In this document: piece after piece, positions 31,882-39,171 of the stretch | Layout: each line of letters starts with the position of its first letter | How positions within the stretch are numbered: position 1 is the stretch's first letter | Virus record (IMG/VR): IMGVR_UViG_3300027801_000040 | Span: 1-48,098 of that record | Strand: one strand, 5' to 3' | Length of the DNA stretch: 48,098 nucleotides | Origin: a virus | Program-made: the position numbers and the translations under genes | The notes under the pieces: model-generated | The model's database searches: none | What the model was told of the DNA's origin: nothing | The model's input: only the letters and a program-made list of their open reading frames with translations

Positions 31882-34800
31882 TTATACCTCGATTGCTTGC
31901 CTAATGGCTTTAAATGTCATGTTGTCTGTCGATGCTGGGGTAACTCTCAATCTTAAGTTACTGCCACTTATATCTGCATCAAAAGTAGCCTGTGCTCCAT
32001 TATCAAAAATAGATGCGTACTGCGTTAGATAAGCTGTAGTTCCGTCATGGAAGCACAAAATTTCAATTGCTTGATAGTCTCCATCAGTAGTATTAGTTAC
32101 TGATACTAACCATTTACAAGTTCTGTAAGTGGCTTTAGCAACAGTATCAAGTGTTTGCTGTCCTGTAGAGTTACTAGTAAGACTGGCTACGTTTAAGTTT
32201 CCAATGTCTTGTATGTTTAGATCTCCGCTTACTTTTGCAGTATCAGTAGTTCCGTTGCCTAAGGTTACGTCCCCTTGTGTGCTAATATTACCCGTAAAGA
32301 TAACGTTGCCCGTCATGGTTTTTCCGCTTAGAGCTGCAGTATGTAATTGAAGAGCTTGTACAGCTGAACTAGCTATTTCATTACTGCCAATATTATTAGC
32401 GGCGATTTTTGCGTTTGTGATAGCATTAGCGGCTATTTTTGCAGTAGTAACCTGTAAGGCTCCTACGTGGATAGTATCTATACTACCTGTAGCTATTTCT
32501 GCACTATCAACTGCGTTAGCAGCAATTAGATCAGATGTAACTGTTCCGCTTGGTATTTGTACTGATGTAATAGCATTTTGAGCAATTTCACTACTGCCTA
32601 CTTGGTTTGCTCCTATCTTGGCTGATGTTACAGCATTAGCGGCTATCTTTCCAGCGATAACTGCGTCAGTAGCTAAAGCAGTAGAGTCTACTACTCCTGT
32701 CCCGAAGTCGGTAGACTGGCTAATAGCGCCTGCGGCTATCTTGCCTGATATTACAGAATCAGCTGCTAGTTTTGCTGATGTAACTTGTAAAGCTCCTAGA
32801 TGTATAGTATCTATACTACCAGAAACTAATTCAGAGGAGTCTATTGAGTTAGCGGCTAAATGCGAAGCATCTAAAGAACCAGCTACAATACTCTCTGCTG
32901 TTACGGAATTGGTAGCAATTTTTGCACTAGAAATAGCATTATTTGCAATATCTCCTGTGGCGATTGTACCATCTAAAATTTGGTCTGTAGTAACCTGCCC
33001 ATCATCAATGTGTCTAGTAAGAATACTATTAGAAGCTATCTTAGTGCCGTCTATAGCATTAGCTGCTACCTCTGACGTTCCTATAGCGTTCGTTTGTATC
33101 TTAGCTGCTGTTACAGAGTTACCTGCTAATTGTGCAGTGTTAACCTGTCCATCATCAATATGTTTTGTTAAGATAGAGTTCTGAGCAATAGATGCACTAA
33201 CAATTGCGTTTGTTGCAATTTCTCGTGCAGTAATGTTATTCTCTGCTATCATTGCTGATTCTACAGCGTTTGCTTGAATTGTTGCGCTACCTGTTACTGC
33301 TGCTGAGCCATTGAAAGAGGCTGATGTCCAAACGACATCTCCAGTCATTCCAATTGTTCTTCCAGTAGATAGTATAGTAGCTTCGGAAGCTGTTGCTGCG
33401 TTACCTGAAGTATCTTGATTACCTGCGGCATTAACACCTGGTAAGTTGATATCTGCTGAACCGTTAAAAGATACTCCGCCAATATTTCTAGCAGAAGCTA
33501 AAGTTGTCGCTGTATCTGCGTTACCTGTGACTGCACCTGTAACGTTACCTTCTATGTTGGCTACTAATGTAGCTACTGTATATCCTGCAGCACTTAAGTT
33601 AACTGTAGTAGTTGGTTGTGTTTGTAAATCTTTAAACAGTCTCCATTTTCCAGAAGAATCTGCGTCTCTAAAGAAACCTCCATAAAGATCTGCTGAGCCA
33701 GTAGTATCATATAATCCATAGATACCTATGTCCACTGCGTCAGAGCTATTGTTTCCAGTAGCTAACGATATGAGAGAGTCTCCAGAAGTGATTGTAGTAG
33801 CGGAAGCTATGAAACTAGAGCCTGATACTGTAACATCTCCTGAAAAGATAACATTACCGGACATGGTTTGCCCGCTTAATGCATCTGATTTAAGTTCTGC
33901 GGCAGATACAGCGTTTGCTGCTATGCTATCGGCATTGACTGCATCGGTTGCAATTTTTGCATTTGTTACGTTGTCATCTGCTATTTTAGCTGTTGTGACT
34001 TGTAGGGCGCCGATATGGATAGTATCTATACTACCAGTAATAAGTTCCGCGCTATCCACTGAGTTAGCACCTAATTGAGTGCTAGTAATACTTCCGTCTG
34101 CAATCTTGGCGGCAGTAACTGCGTTATCTGCTATCTTTGCTGTTGTTACGTTAGCGTCTAGTATTTTTGCTGTTATGACTGCATCAGTAGCTATATGAAT
34201 AGCATCAATAGAACCACTTACTATTTCTGCAGTATCTACTGTGTTAGCTGCTAGATGTCTTGATAAAATTTGGTCAGTAGCAATTTTTGCTGAAGTAACA
34301 TTGTTAGCTGCTATTTTTGCTGTTGTTACATTAGCATTTAGTATTTTTGCGGTAGTTATATTAGCATCGGCTATTTTAGCAGTTGTCACATTCGCATCGG
34401 TAAGATGCGAAGTGACGATCTGAGCATCATCAATGTGTCGGGTAAGTATCGAGTTCTGCGCGATTTTTGTGCCATCTATGGCGTTGTCTGCTATATTTCC
34501 TGTTGCAATAGTGTTCGCGGCAATATCTCCCGATACAATAGTACCGTCTGTGATATGGTCTGAAGCTATTACTCCGGAGGGTAACTTAGCTGCTGTAATA
34601 GCGTTATCTGCTATTTTAGTTGTAATAACTGAATCTGTAGATAAATGCGAGCTATCTATGCTTCCATCTACTAGTTCTGCTGAATCTACAGAGTTTGTAG
34701 ATAATTGGACTGCTGTAATACTGCCGTCTGCTATATGGTGTGCTGTAACTTGGTTTTCTGCTATCTGATTAGTAGTAACTGCGTTTGCCGCCAGTTTTCC

Positions 34801-35517
34801 AGTAGTAACATTTAAATCCGCTAGTAAGTCTGTTACGACTGTGCCTGCTGGTATTTGTGTAGCTGTGATAGAGTTATTCGCTATCTCTGACGTGCCTACT
34901 ACATTAGCCGCTATTTTTGCAGCTGTTACTGAGTTGTTTGCTAGTTTTGCTTCTGTGACTTGTAAGTTAGCAATATGAGAAGTGTCAATACTACCATCTA
35001 CTAATTCAGCGCTATCTACCGAGTCTGACGCTAACAAGTCTGCTGTGACTGTTCCGCTTGGTATTTGTACTGCTGTTACTGAGTTATTTGCTAGTGCTTG
35101 TGTTGCTATAGAGTTAGTAGCAATTTTTACTGCGGTAATAGCATTATCTGCTATTTTTGGTGTAGTTACTGAGTCAGTTGCTAATTTAGCCGATGTTACT
35201 TGAATTGCTCCAATATGAATAGTGTCTATACTACCCGATACTAGTTCTGAAGAATCTACAGAGTTAGCGGCTATTGCTGCTGCGTCTACTGAGTTATCTC
35301 CTACTGATGTTACTGCTGCGCCCTGTAATTGGGCTGCTCCAACCGCGTTAGTTGCGATTTCGGCTGTGTCTACCGCGTTTGCTGCAATTTCTGATGAGCC
35401 AACTGCGTTCCCAGCGATCTCACTCGCAGTAATAGAGTTACTTACAATTTCTGTAGTCCCTACTGCGTTTGCCTCTAGCGTGGAGACTAAGTGATTTTCT
35501 TTTCCTATGAGTGGCAT
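31882..35517 (-). CDS. Large tail fibre protein with I-A-x-N/S-x-V-T repeats
   Basis: A 1211-aa fibre protein. Two long tracts (about residues 1-540 and 740-1065) are tandem motifs like A-V-T-A-A-K-I-A-D-N and S-V-D-S-A-E-L-V-S-G-S-I-D, the repeat found in many marine phage fibres and expected to form a trimeric beta shaft. Between them is a globular part (T-M-S-G-N-V-I-F-S-G-D-V to W-R-L-F-K-D-L and S-F-N-G-S-A-D-I-N-L-P). The final 140 residues form a distinct tip beginning T-M-T-G-N-V-I-F-T-G and ending I-R-Q-A-I-E-V. The start is an ATG three bases from the upstream stop. It probably binds the host surface. Confidence 0.8.
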   Translation of the reverse strand: MPLIGKENHLVSTLEANAVGTTEIVSNSITASEIAGNAVGSSEIAANAVDTAEIATNAVGAAQLQGAAVTSVGDNSVDAAAIAANSVDSSELVSGSIDTIHIGAIQVTSAKLATDSVTTPKIADNAITAVKIATNSIATQALANNSVTAVQIPSGTVTADLLASDSVDSAELVDGSIDTSHIANLQVTEAKLANNSVTAAKIAANVVGTSEIANNSITATQIPAGTVVTDLLADLNVTTGKLAANAVTTNQIAENQVTAHHIADGSITAVQLSTNSVDSAELVDGSIDSSHLSTDSVITTKIADNAITAAKLPSGVIASDHITDGTIVSGDIAANTIATGNIADNAIDGTKIAQNSILTRHIDDAQIVTSHLTDANVTTAKIADANITTAKILNANVTTAKIAANNVTSAKIATDQILSRHLAANTVDTAEIVSGSIDAIHIATDAVITAKILDANVTTAKIADNAVTAAKIADGSITSTQLGANSVDSAELITGSIDTIHIGALQVTTAKIADDNVTNAKIATDAVNADSIAANAVSAAELKSDALSGQTMSGNVIFSGDVTVSGSSFIASATTITSGDSLISLATGNNSSDAVDIGIYGLYDTTGSADLYGGFFRDADSSGKWRLFKDLQTQPTTTVNLSAAGYTVATLVANIEGNVTGAVTGNADTATTLASARNIGGVSFNGSADINLPGVNAAGNQDTSGNAATASEATILSTGRTIGMTGDVVWTSASFNGSAAVTGSATIQANAVESAMIAENNITAREIATNAIVSASIAQNSILTKHIDDGQVNTAQLAGNSVTAAKIQTNAIGTSEVAANAIDGTKIASNSILTRHIDDGQVTTDQILDGTIATGDIANNAISSAKIATNSVTAESIVAGSLDASHLAANSIDSSELVSGSIDTIHLGALQVTSAKLAADSVISGKIAAGAISQSTDFGTGVVDSTALATDAVIAGKIAANAVTSAKIGANQVGSSEIAQNAITSVQIPSGTVTSDLIAANAVDSAEIATGSIDTIHVGALQVTTAKIAANAITNAKIAANNIGSNEIASSAVQALQLHTAALSGKTMTGNVIFTGNISTQGDVTLGNGTTDTAKVSGDLNIQDIGNLNVASLTSNSTGQQTLDTVAKATYRTCKWLVSVTNTTDGDYQAIEILCFHDGTTAYLTQYASIFDNGAQATFDADISGSNLRLRVTPASTDNMTFKAIRQAIEV

Positions 35518-35518
35518 G

Positions 35519-35851
35519 TTATGTCTGCTCCAGATACGATAGAGTTACATCTATCGAGCTTGCAACGTTTGATTGTACTTTTAATATATCACCAGCTTCT
35601 AGAACTACTTTACCATCTCCACCAATTATTACTACTGTTGAGCCACTCGGTATTGGAGTTGACTTAACTAATGTAGCATGGTGGTTAGAGCTAACGTCGA
35701 AAAACTCGGCTGTGCCTTCAATAGCTCCACCACTTTGGTTACATAAGTAGCAACCAATTATAGTCGAAGTAGTATTTGCCGGACAGGTATAAACGCTTGT
35801 TAAAGACGCGCCTATATTTACCGCAGTTTTAGTTTTAAATGCTGATGCCAT
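35519..35851 (-). CDS. Virion structural protein, 110 aa (marine phage family)
   Basis: A beta-rich protein with Y-T-C-P-A-N-T-T near residue 21 and an I-P-S-G-S-x-V-V-I-I-G-G-D-G-K-V-V-L-E-x-G-D-x-L-K-V segment. It resembles a small virion protein family I recall from cyanophages and other marine phages. It lies in the fibre operon between two fibre-related genes. It is likely a decoration or fibre-joining protein; no enzymatic motif is present. Confidence 0.65.
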   Translation of the reverse strand: MASAFKTKTAVNIGASLTSVYTCPANTTSTIIGCYLCNQSGGAIEGTAEFFDVSSNHHATLVKSTPIPSGSTVVIIGGDGKVVLEAGDILKVQSNVASSIDVTLSYLEQT

Positions 35852-35855
35852 GTTG

Positions 35856-36065
35856 CTATCCTAATGCTATACTAAGTGCTAAAATATCGTCTTCTGTTGC
35901 AATTGCCTCTGAATGTGAGGCTACAATTATAATATCTCCGTTTGCATTCTTAGTATAAATCTTTTTGTCGGTTGGATTCATAGCGAGCTCATGAGTAGCT
36001 AAATCACTACTTGTGGGGGCTGCTCCGCTTGTTTCTGACCTTTTAATTTTAATAACCTGAGCCAC
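35856..36065 (-). CDS. Short fibre protein with I-K-I-K-R-S head domain
   Basis: A 69-aa protein starting A-Q-V-I-K-I-K-R-S and continuing A-P-T-x3-L-A-x-H-E-L-A-M-N-x2-D-K-K-I-Y-T-K. This is the short N-terminal attachment domain that opens many phage fibre proteins, here present alone. The next gene (upstream on this strand) starts with the same domain, so this is probably a duplicated head domain that has lost its shaft, or a separate collar protein. It shares one base with the upstream gene's stop (TAATG-type junction). Confidence 0.65.
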   Translation of the reverse strand: MAQVIKIKRSETSGAAPTSSDLATHELAMNPTDKKIYTKNANGDIIIVASHSEAIATEDDILALSIALG

Positions 36066-37600
36066 TAGAATGTACCCCCATCTAGTGTATTAGACCACGC
36101 GACTGTAGAAGATGCTCCAACTTGAAGTATCTGCCCTACGCTATTCGTTGAATCGTATGAGCCTACTGATAATCTAGAGTATCCGCCATTAGCACCATTA
36201 GCACCATATATAAGGTCGCCATTGGCTGTTGCGGAAATACCTTTTAGACTTAGATTTGCTCCACTATTGTGTGAGATTGTCTTGTTATCTACGTCTACTG
36301 CTAGAGTGTTTCCTGTTTTGGAAAGTGCATTACCAGCGTCTATTTGCCCAGCTCCTGAGAACTGAGTAAAGGTTAAAGTTGATGTTCCTAGTGTGGCGGT
36401 TCCTGTTACAGAAGTTAATACGAATGCATTATCAGCGTTAACTGTTCCTGCTTCTACGAAACAAAACATTCCACCTGAGACTTCATCGTTAATATCCGCA
36501 TCAGTTGTTCTTGTTAGAACACCTGCTACGCCTACAGCCGGTGCTGTAGTAACAGAGTATATTCCATTCTCTGTTCCAGTTGATTGATCTTTAACGAGAA
36601 CTCTATCGTTTAATACTAGGTTGGTGCCGTCCGCTTGTTTAAGGCCCGTGGCGTCATAAGTTAGCGTACCTGCGCCGTTATTGTATGTGGCACTTAAGTC
36701 TGCTACAGTAGCGTACTTAACTGAATCTTTGATATCGAGTGCTTGTTTAACACTATCGACATATGCTTTTGTAGTTGCATCTGTACTTGCTGTTGGAGTA
36801 CCTACGTTAGTTACTCTGTTAGTACCCATATCCACAGTCTGTGAACCGGCTACTGTAAAGCCTCCGTCAAAGTCTGCTGAAGGAGTAAATGTTGCTGTAC
36901 CAGTTACTGCTATTGTATCTGCGCCTGCATTACCTAGAGTAACATTACCGTTTAAAGTTGCATTGCCATCTACATTAAGTGTAGAATCTAAGTCGACTGC
37001 GCCTTGAACATTAGCTGTTCCCTGAATTACTGTGTTACCAGTACCAGAAGCTACTGTGAATTTTGTTGAACCTACCTTAAAGTTTCCGCTGGTTACATCT
37101 ATTGTACCTGCTTCCACATCCTTTCCAATAACAACTTTCTCTCCAGAGTTAGTAGTTACGAATTTAAGGTAAGATGTGCCGCCTTCATTGAAGTCGACAG
37201 CTGCCGCTTGGTTGTCCGGCATTGTTATTGAGTTTGCTTGTCCGTCTAGGTCTATCGTTCCACCATGAGTAAGTACTAAATTACTAGTAGGTGCGATTGT
37301 TAGATTTCCAGAGGAAGTGCTTATTGTGTTGCTAGAGCCAGTTACAACTATGTTGCCTGTCTTTAATTGGTTAACCTTGCTGTTTGCATCAACTAGAATA
37401 GCTGAGCTCGCTGTAAGCGTACCGGCAGAGTGATCCATCATATTTACATATACAGCTCCACCAACGGCTGTTACAGCGTTAGTTGCAGGGTGACCAATAA
37501 ATAGCTTATTACTATTAGAAGAATACGCTAACTCACCAGCACCAAGAGAACCCGGTGCGGAAGTACTCGTACTTCTTTTGATTTTAATTGTTTGTGCCAT
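36065..37600 (-). CDS. Tail fibre protein, 511 aa
   Basis: The N-terminal A-Q-T-I-K-I-K-R-S-T head domain with G-E-L-A-Y-S-x-N-S-x-K-L-F-I-G is followed by a beta-strand-rich shaft (T-L-N-V-D-G-N-A-T-L-N-G-N-V-T-L-G-N type repeats). Next comes a T-N-V-G-T-P-x-A-S-T-D-A-T-T-K-A-Y-V-D-S motif, and then a C-terminal domain ending T-L-D-G-G-T-F. The layout is typical of fibre proteins of T4-like and marine phages. AGGAAAAAATA precedes the ATG as ribosome binding site. It is a probable baseplate or tail-tip fibre. Confidence 0.8.
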   Translation of the reverse strand: MAQTIKIKRSTSTSAPGSLGAGELAYSSNSNKLFIGHPATNAVTAVGGAVYVNMMDHSAGTLTASSAILVDANSKVNQLKTGNIVVTGSSNTISTSSGNLTIAPTSNLVLTHGGTIDLDGQANSITMPDNQAAAVDFNEGGTSYLKFVTTNSGEKVVIGKDVEAGTIDVTSGNFKVGSTKFTVASGTGNTVIQGTANVQGAVDLDSTLNVDGNATLNGNVTLGNAGADTIAVTGTATFTPSADFDGGFTVAGSQTVDMGTNRVTNVGTPTASTDATTKAYVDSVKQALDIKDSVKYATVADLSATYNNGAGTLTYDATGLKQADGTNLVLNDRVLVKDQSTGTENGIYSVTTAPAVGVAGVLTRTTDADINDEVSGGMFCFVEAGTVNADNAFVLTSVTGTATLGTSTLTFTQFSGAGQIDAGNALSKTGNTLAVDVDNKTISHNSGANLSLKGISATANGDLIYGANGANGGYSRLSVGSYDSTNSVGQILQVGASSTVAWSNTLDGGTF

Positions 37601-37619
37601 TATTTTTTCCTGTTAGAGC

Positions 37620-38030
37620 TTAAAAGCTCCCTGCGTCTATAGTGTCTGAGTCCGCTGAGTCGTTTCCTATCATTACAGGAACAAAACTAAAACTACCCGT
37701 CGACGTTTCTCTATAGATCTTTAACTGATTATCGTCAGTATCATAAAAGAAGTCACCCTCTGCAAGATTAGTTGTTCCTGCTGTTGGTGCACTTGTTTGA
37801 ACCCACAATTGATCAGCTAACTGTAAGAGTGCTTCCTCGACTGTGGTTGCCGAACTAAGTGTTCGGGCTGCGTTACTAAATGCCACCGCTTGTGCGTCTT
37901 GTGCCGCACCTGGAATTGCACTTGAAATAGTGAGAGTGGTTACTTGGTTCTGTGGTTGTACTATCGTATTACTATTAGTAACCCTAACAGTATTAGATGC
38001 TTGTGGAGTAATAGTTAATGTAGTAGACAT
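37620..38030 (-). CDS. Small fibre/structural protein, 136 aa
   Basis: A Thr/Ser/Gln-rich protein with G-D-F-F-Y-D-T-D-D-N-Q-L-K-I-Y-R near residue 95, similar to the D-x-K-I-Y segment of fibre head domains. Its last residues, D-T-I-D-A-G-S-F, mirror the end of the neighbouring 511-aa fibre (D-G-G-T-F). It overlaps the 112-aa gene by one base. A role as a fibre component is inferred from these shared ends and its position. Confidence 0.65.
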   Translation of the reverse strand: MSTTLTITPQASNTVRVTNSNTIVQPQNQVTTLTISSAIPGAAQDAQAVAFSNAARTLSSATTVEEALLQLADQLWVQTSAPTAGTTNLAEGDFFYDTDDNQLKIYRETSTGSFSFVPVMIGNDSADSDTIDAGSF

Positions 38031-38368
38031 TATCTTGTCACTTCTGGAGTTACTCTCGCTACTCCTTGTAGTAACCTAGTAACTACACTAGAACCAGTAT
38101 TAACTAATTCTATATCATAATAATATTTTCCGGCAGAGATTGCTGCCGTTTGTGAGTTTGATAAACTCATAGTTAGTTTACCACCCGCAGCGTCTGTTAT
38201 TGCGCACGTAAAATCTGCTGTCTTTGTTGAAGACGTAGGCGATGGCCGAAGTTGCGCCCTCGCTGAGTGTGTCGCTAATGCTACCACTGAATCGTTCTGT
38301 GATATCGCTATTTCTATAGAGAAATCAGATCCCTGGTCTACAACTATATCGTAAGTTCCTGCTGCCAT
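38030..38368 (-). CDS. Tail fibre/baseplate-type protein, 112 aa
   Basis: A beta-rich protein with Y-D-I-V-V-D-Q-G-S-D-F near the N-terminus, A-R-A-Q-L-R in the middle and L-L-Q-G-V-A-R-V-T-P-E-V-T-R at the C-terminus. This is a pattern I recall from small virion proteins of many marine phages, related to BppU-like N-terminal domains. AGGAG lies 13 bases before the ATG. It is the first gene after the leftward consensus promoter at 38395-38423, so it heads the fibre transcript. Confidence 0.7.
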   Translation of the reverse strand: MAAGTYDIVVDQGSDFSIEIAISQNDSVVALATHSARAQLRPSPTSSTKTADFTCAITDAAGGKLTMSLSNSQTAAISAGKYYYDIELVNTGSSVVTRLLQGVARVTPEVTR

Positions 38369-38394
38369 ATTAAATATTATACTCCTATTGTTAA

Positions 38395-38423
38395 ATTATA
38401 ACAAAAATCATAGGTCTTGTCAA
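38395..38423 (-). promoter_or_regulatory. Leftward consensus sigma70 promoter for the fibre operon
   Basis: On the minus strand TTGACA (38423-38418) and TATAAT (38400-38395) are separated by exactly 17 bp. The expected start near 38388 gives a leader of about 20 bases holding AGGAG before the ATG at 38368. It lies in the 155-bp gap 38369-38523, the largest noncoding stretch of the window. The rest of that gap holds only a short 4-bp stem (CTCC-ACC-GGAG), too weak to call a terminator. Confidence 0.85.
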
Positions 38424-38523
38424 GAACTAAATTTGGAACGTGGGTTGGTGAGCTCCGGTGGAGTCCTGTAAATACTTATCTCAGAAATACCACCAAAAAT
38501 TTATGGTTATGATTTTCCCTAGA

Positions 38524-39162
38524 TTAAGAGTATGACCAAGTTACTGAAGCCCAACCTGAGTCTGCTGCTTTTAAAGTTCTATATTGTGCTATTGTAGCTT
38601 CGTTCCATTCTAGGTCTTGGGCTTCTAAGTGAAAGTCGCCAGGACTAGTTGTAGTTGTGCTATCTATATCGAAGGATAGATTATCCCATTTTGTTCTTGT
38701 TGAAGATACCGCAGTATTGTGTCCAGCATTGCCAGGAGCTTGAAACCAGCAGTTTATATGAGTAAGGTTCCATGTTTCCATCATACCTAAACTAAGAATA
38801 TTGTGATCGGAGAAGTACCCATTACCTCTATGGGTGGGGTCAATTATTCCGAATCTTACATTCATCTTACCTGCGCTTGCTCCAAATACCCAAGTACTAA
38901 CTCCAACCCTAGTGCCGTCTTTTACAGAGACATAAGTTGCTAGTTGCAACTGTGGGTTTTCATAAGTATGAATATTAGTTTCATTAAATTTATCATTCTC
39001 CATTAAAAATCTACTAAATCTATTTAATCTTGCTATATAAGTCGTGCTACCCTGAGGGAAGTCTTTCCAACATCTCATAAAGAAGTCTTGGTCTGCCGCA
39101 GTCTCTTCGAGAGGTCTAAATACCCACCCGTTACTTGCTGTACACACTTTTGTTGCTGCCAT
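38524..39162 (-). CDS. GNAT-like acetyltransferase fold protein
   Basis: A 212-aa protein with a GNAT-type acetyl-CoA motif: I-D-P-T-H-R-G-N-G-Y-F-S around residues 106-117 after a beta strand (M-N-V-R-F-G-I). The N-terminal strand G-W-V-F-R-P-L-E-E resembles other GNAT starts. The C-terminal third is unusual and Thr/Trp-rich. It lies between the tail tip gene J and the fibres, with its stop just before the fibre promoter gap. It could acetylate a virion or host component, or be a virion protein that reuses the fold. Confidence 0.6.
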   Translation of the reverse strand: MAATKVCTASNGWVFRPLEETAADQDFFMRCWKDFPQGSTTYIARLNRFSRFLMENDKFNETNIHTYENPQLQLATYVSVKDGTRVGVSTWVFGASAGKMNVRFGIIDPTHRGNGYFSDHNILSLGMMETWNLTHINCWFQAPGNAGHNTAVSSTRTKWDNLSFDIDSTTTTSPGDFHLEAQDLEWNEATIAQYRTLKAADSGWASVTWSYS

Positions 39163-39171
39163 TGTTTTCTC

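Noticed and set aside
32129-35494. Several plus-strand frames of 60-190 aa opposite the large fibre gene
   Set aside because: Antisense shadows of the I-A-x-N repeats; composition (Ala, Ser, Ile, Val) follows the opposite strand.
38440-38480. Possible terminator hairpin (CTCC-ACC-GGAG) in the gap after the GNAT-like gene
   Set aside because: Only four base pairs with a three-base loop and no following U-tract; too weak.
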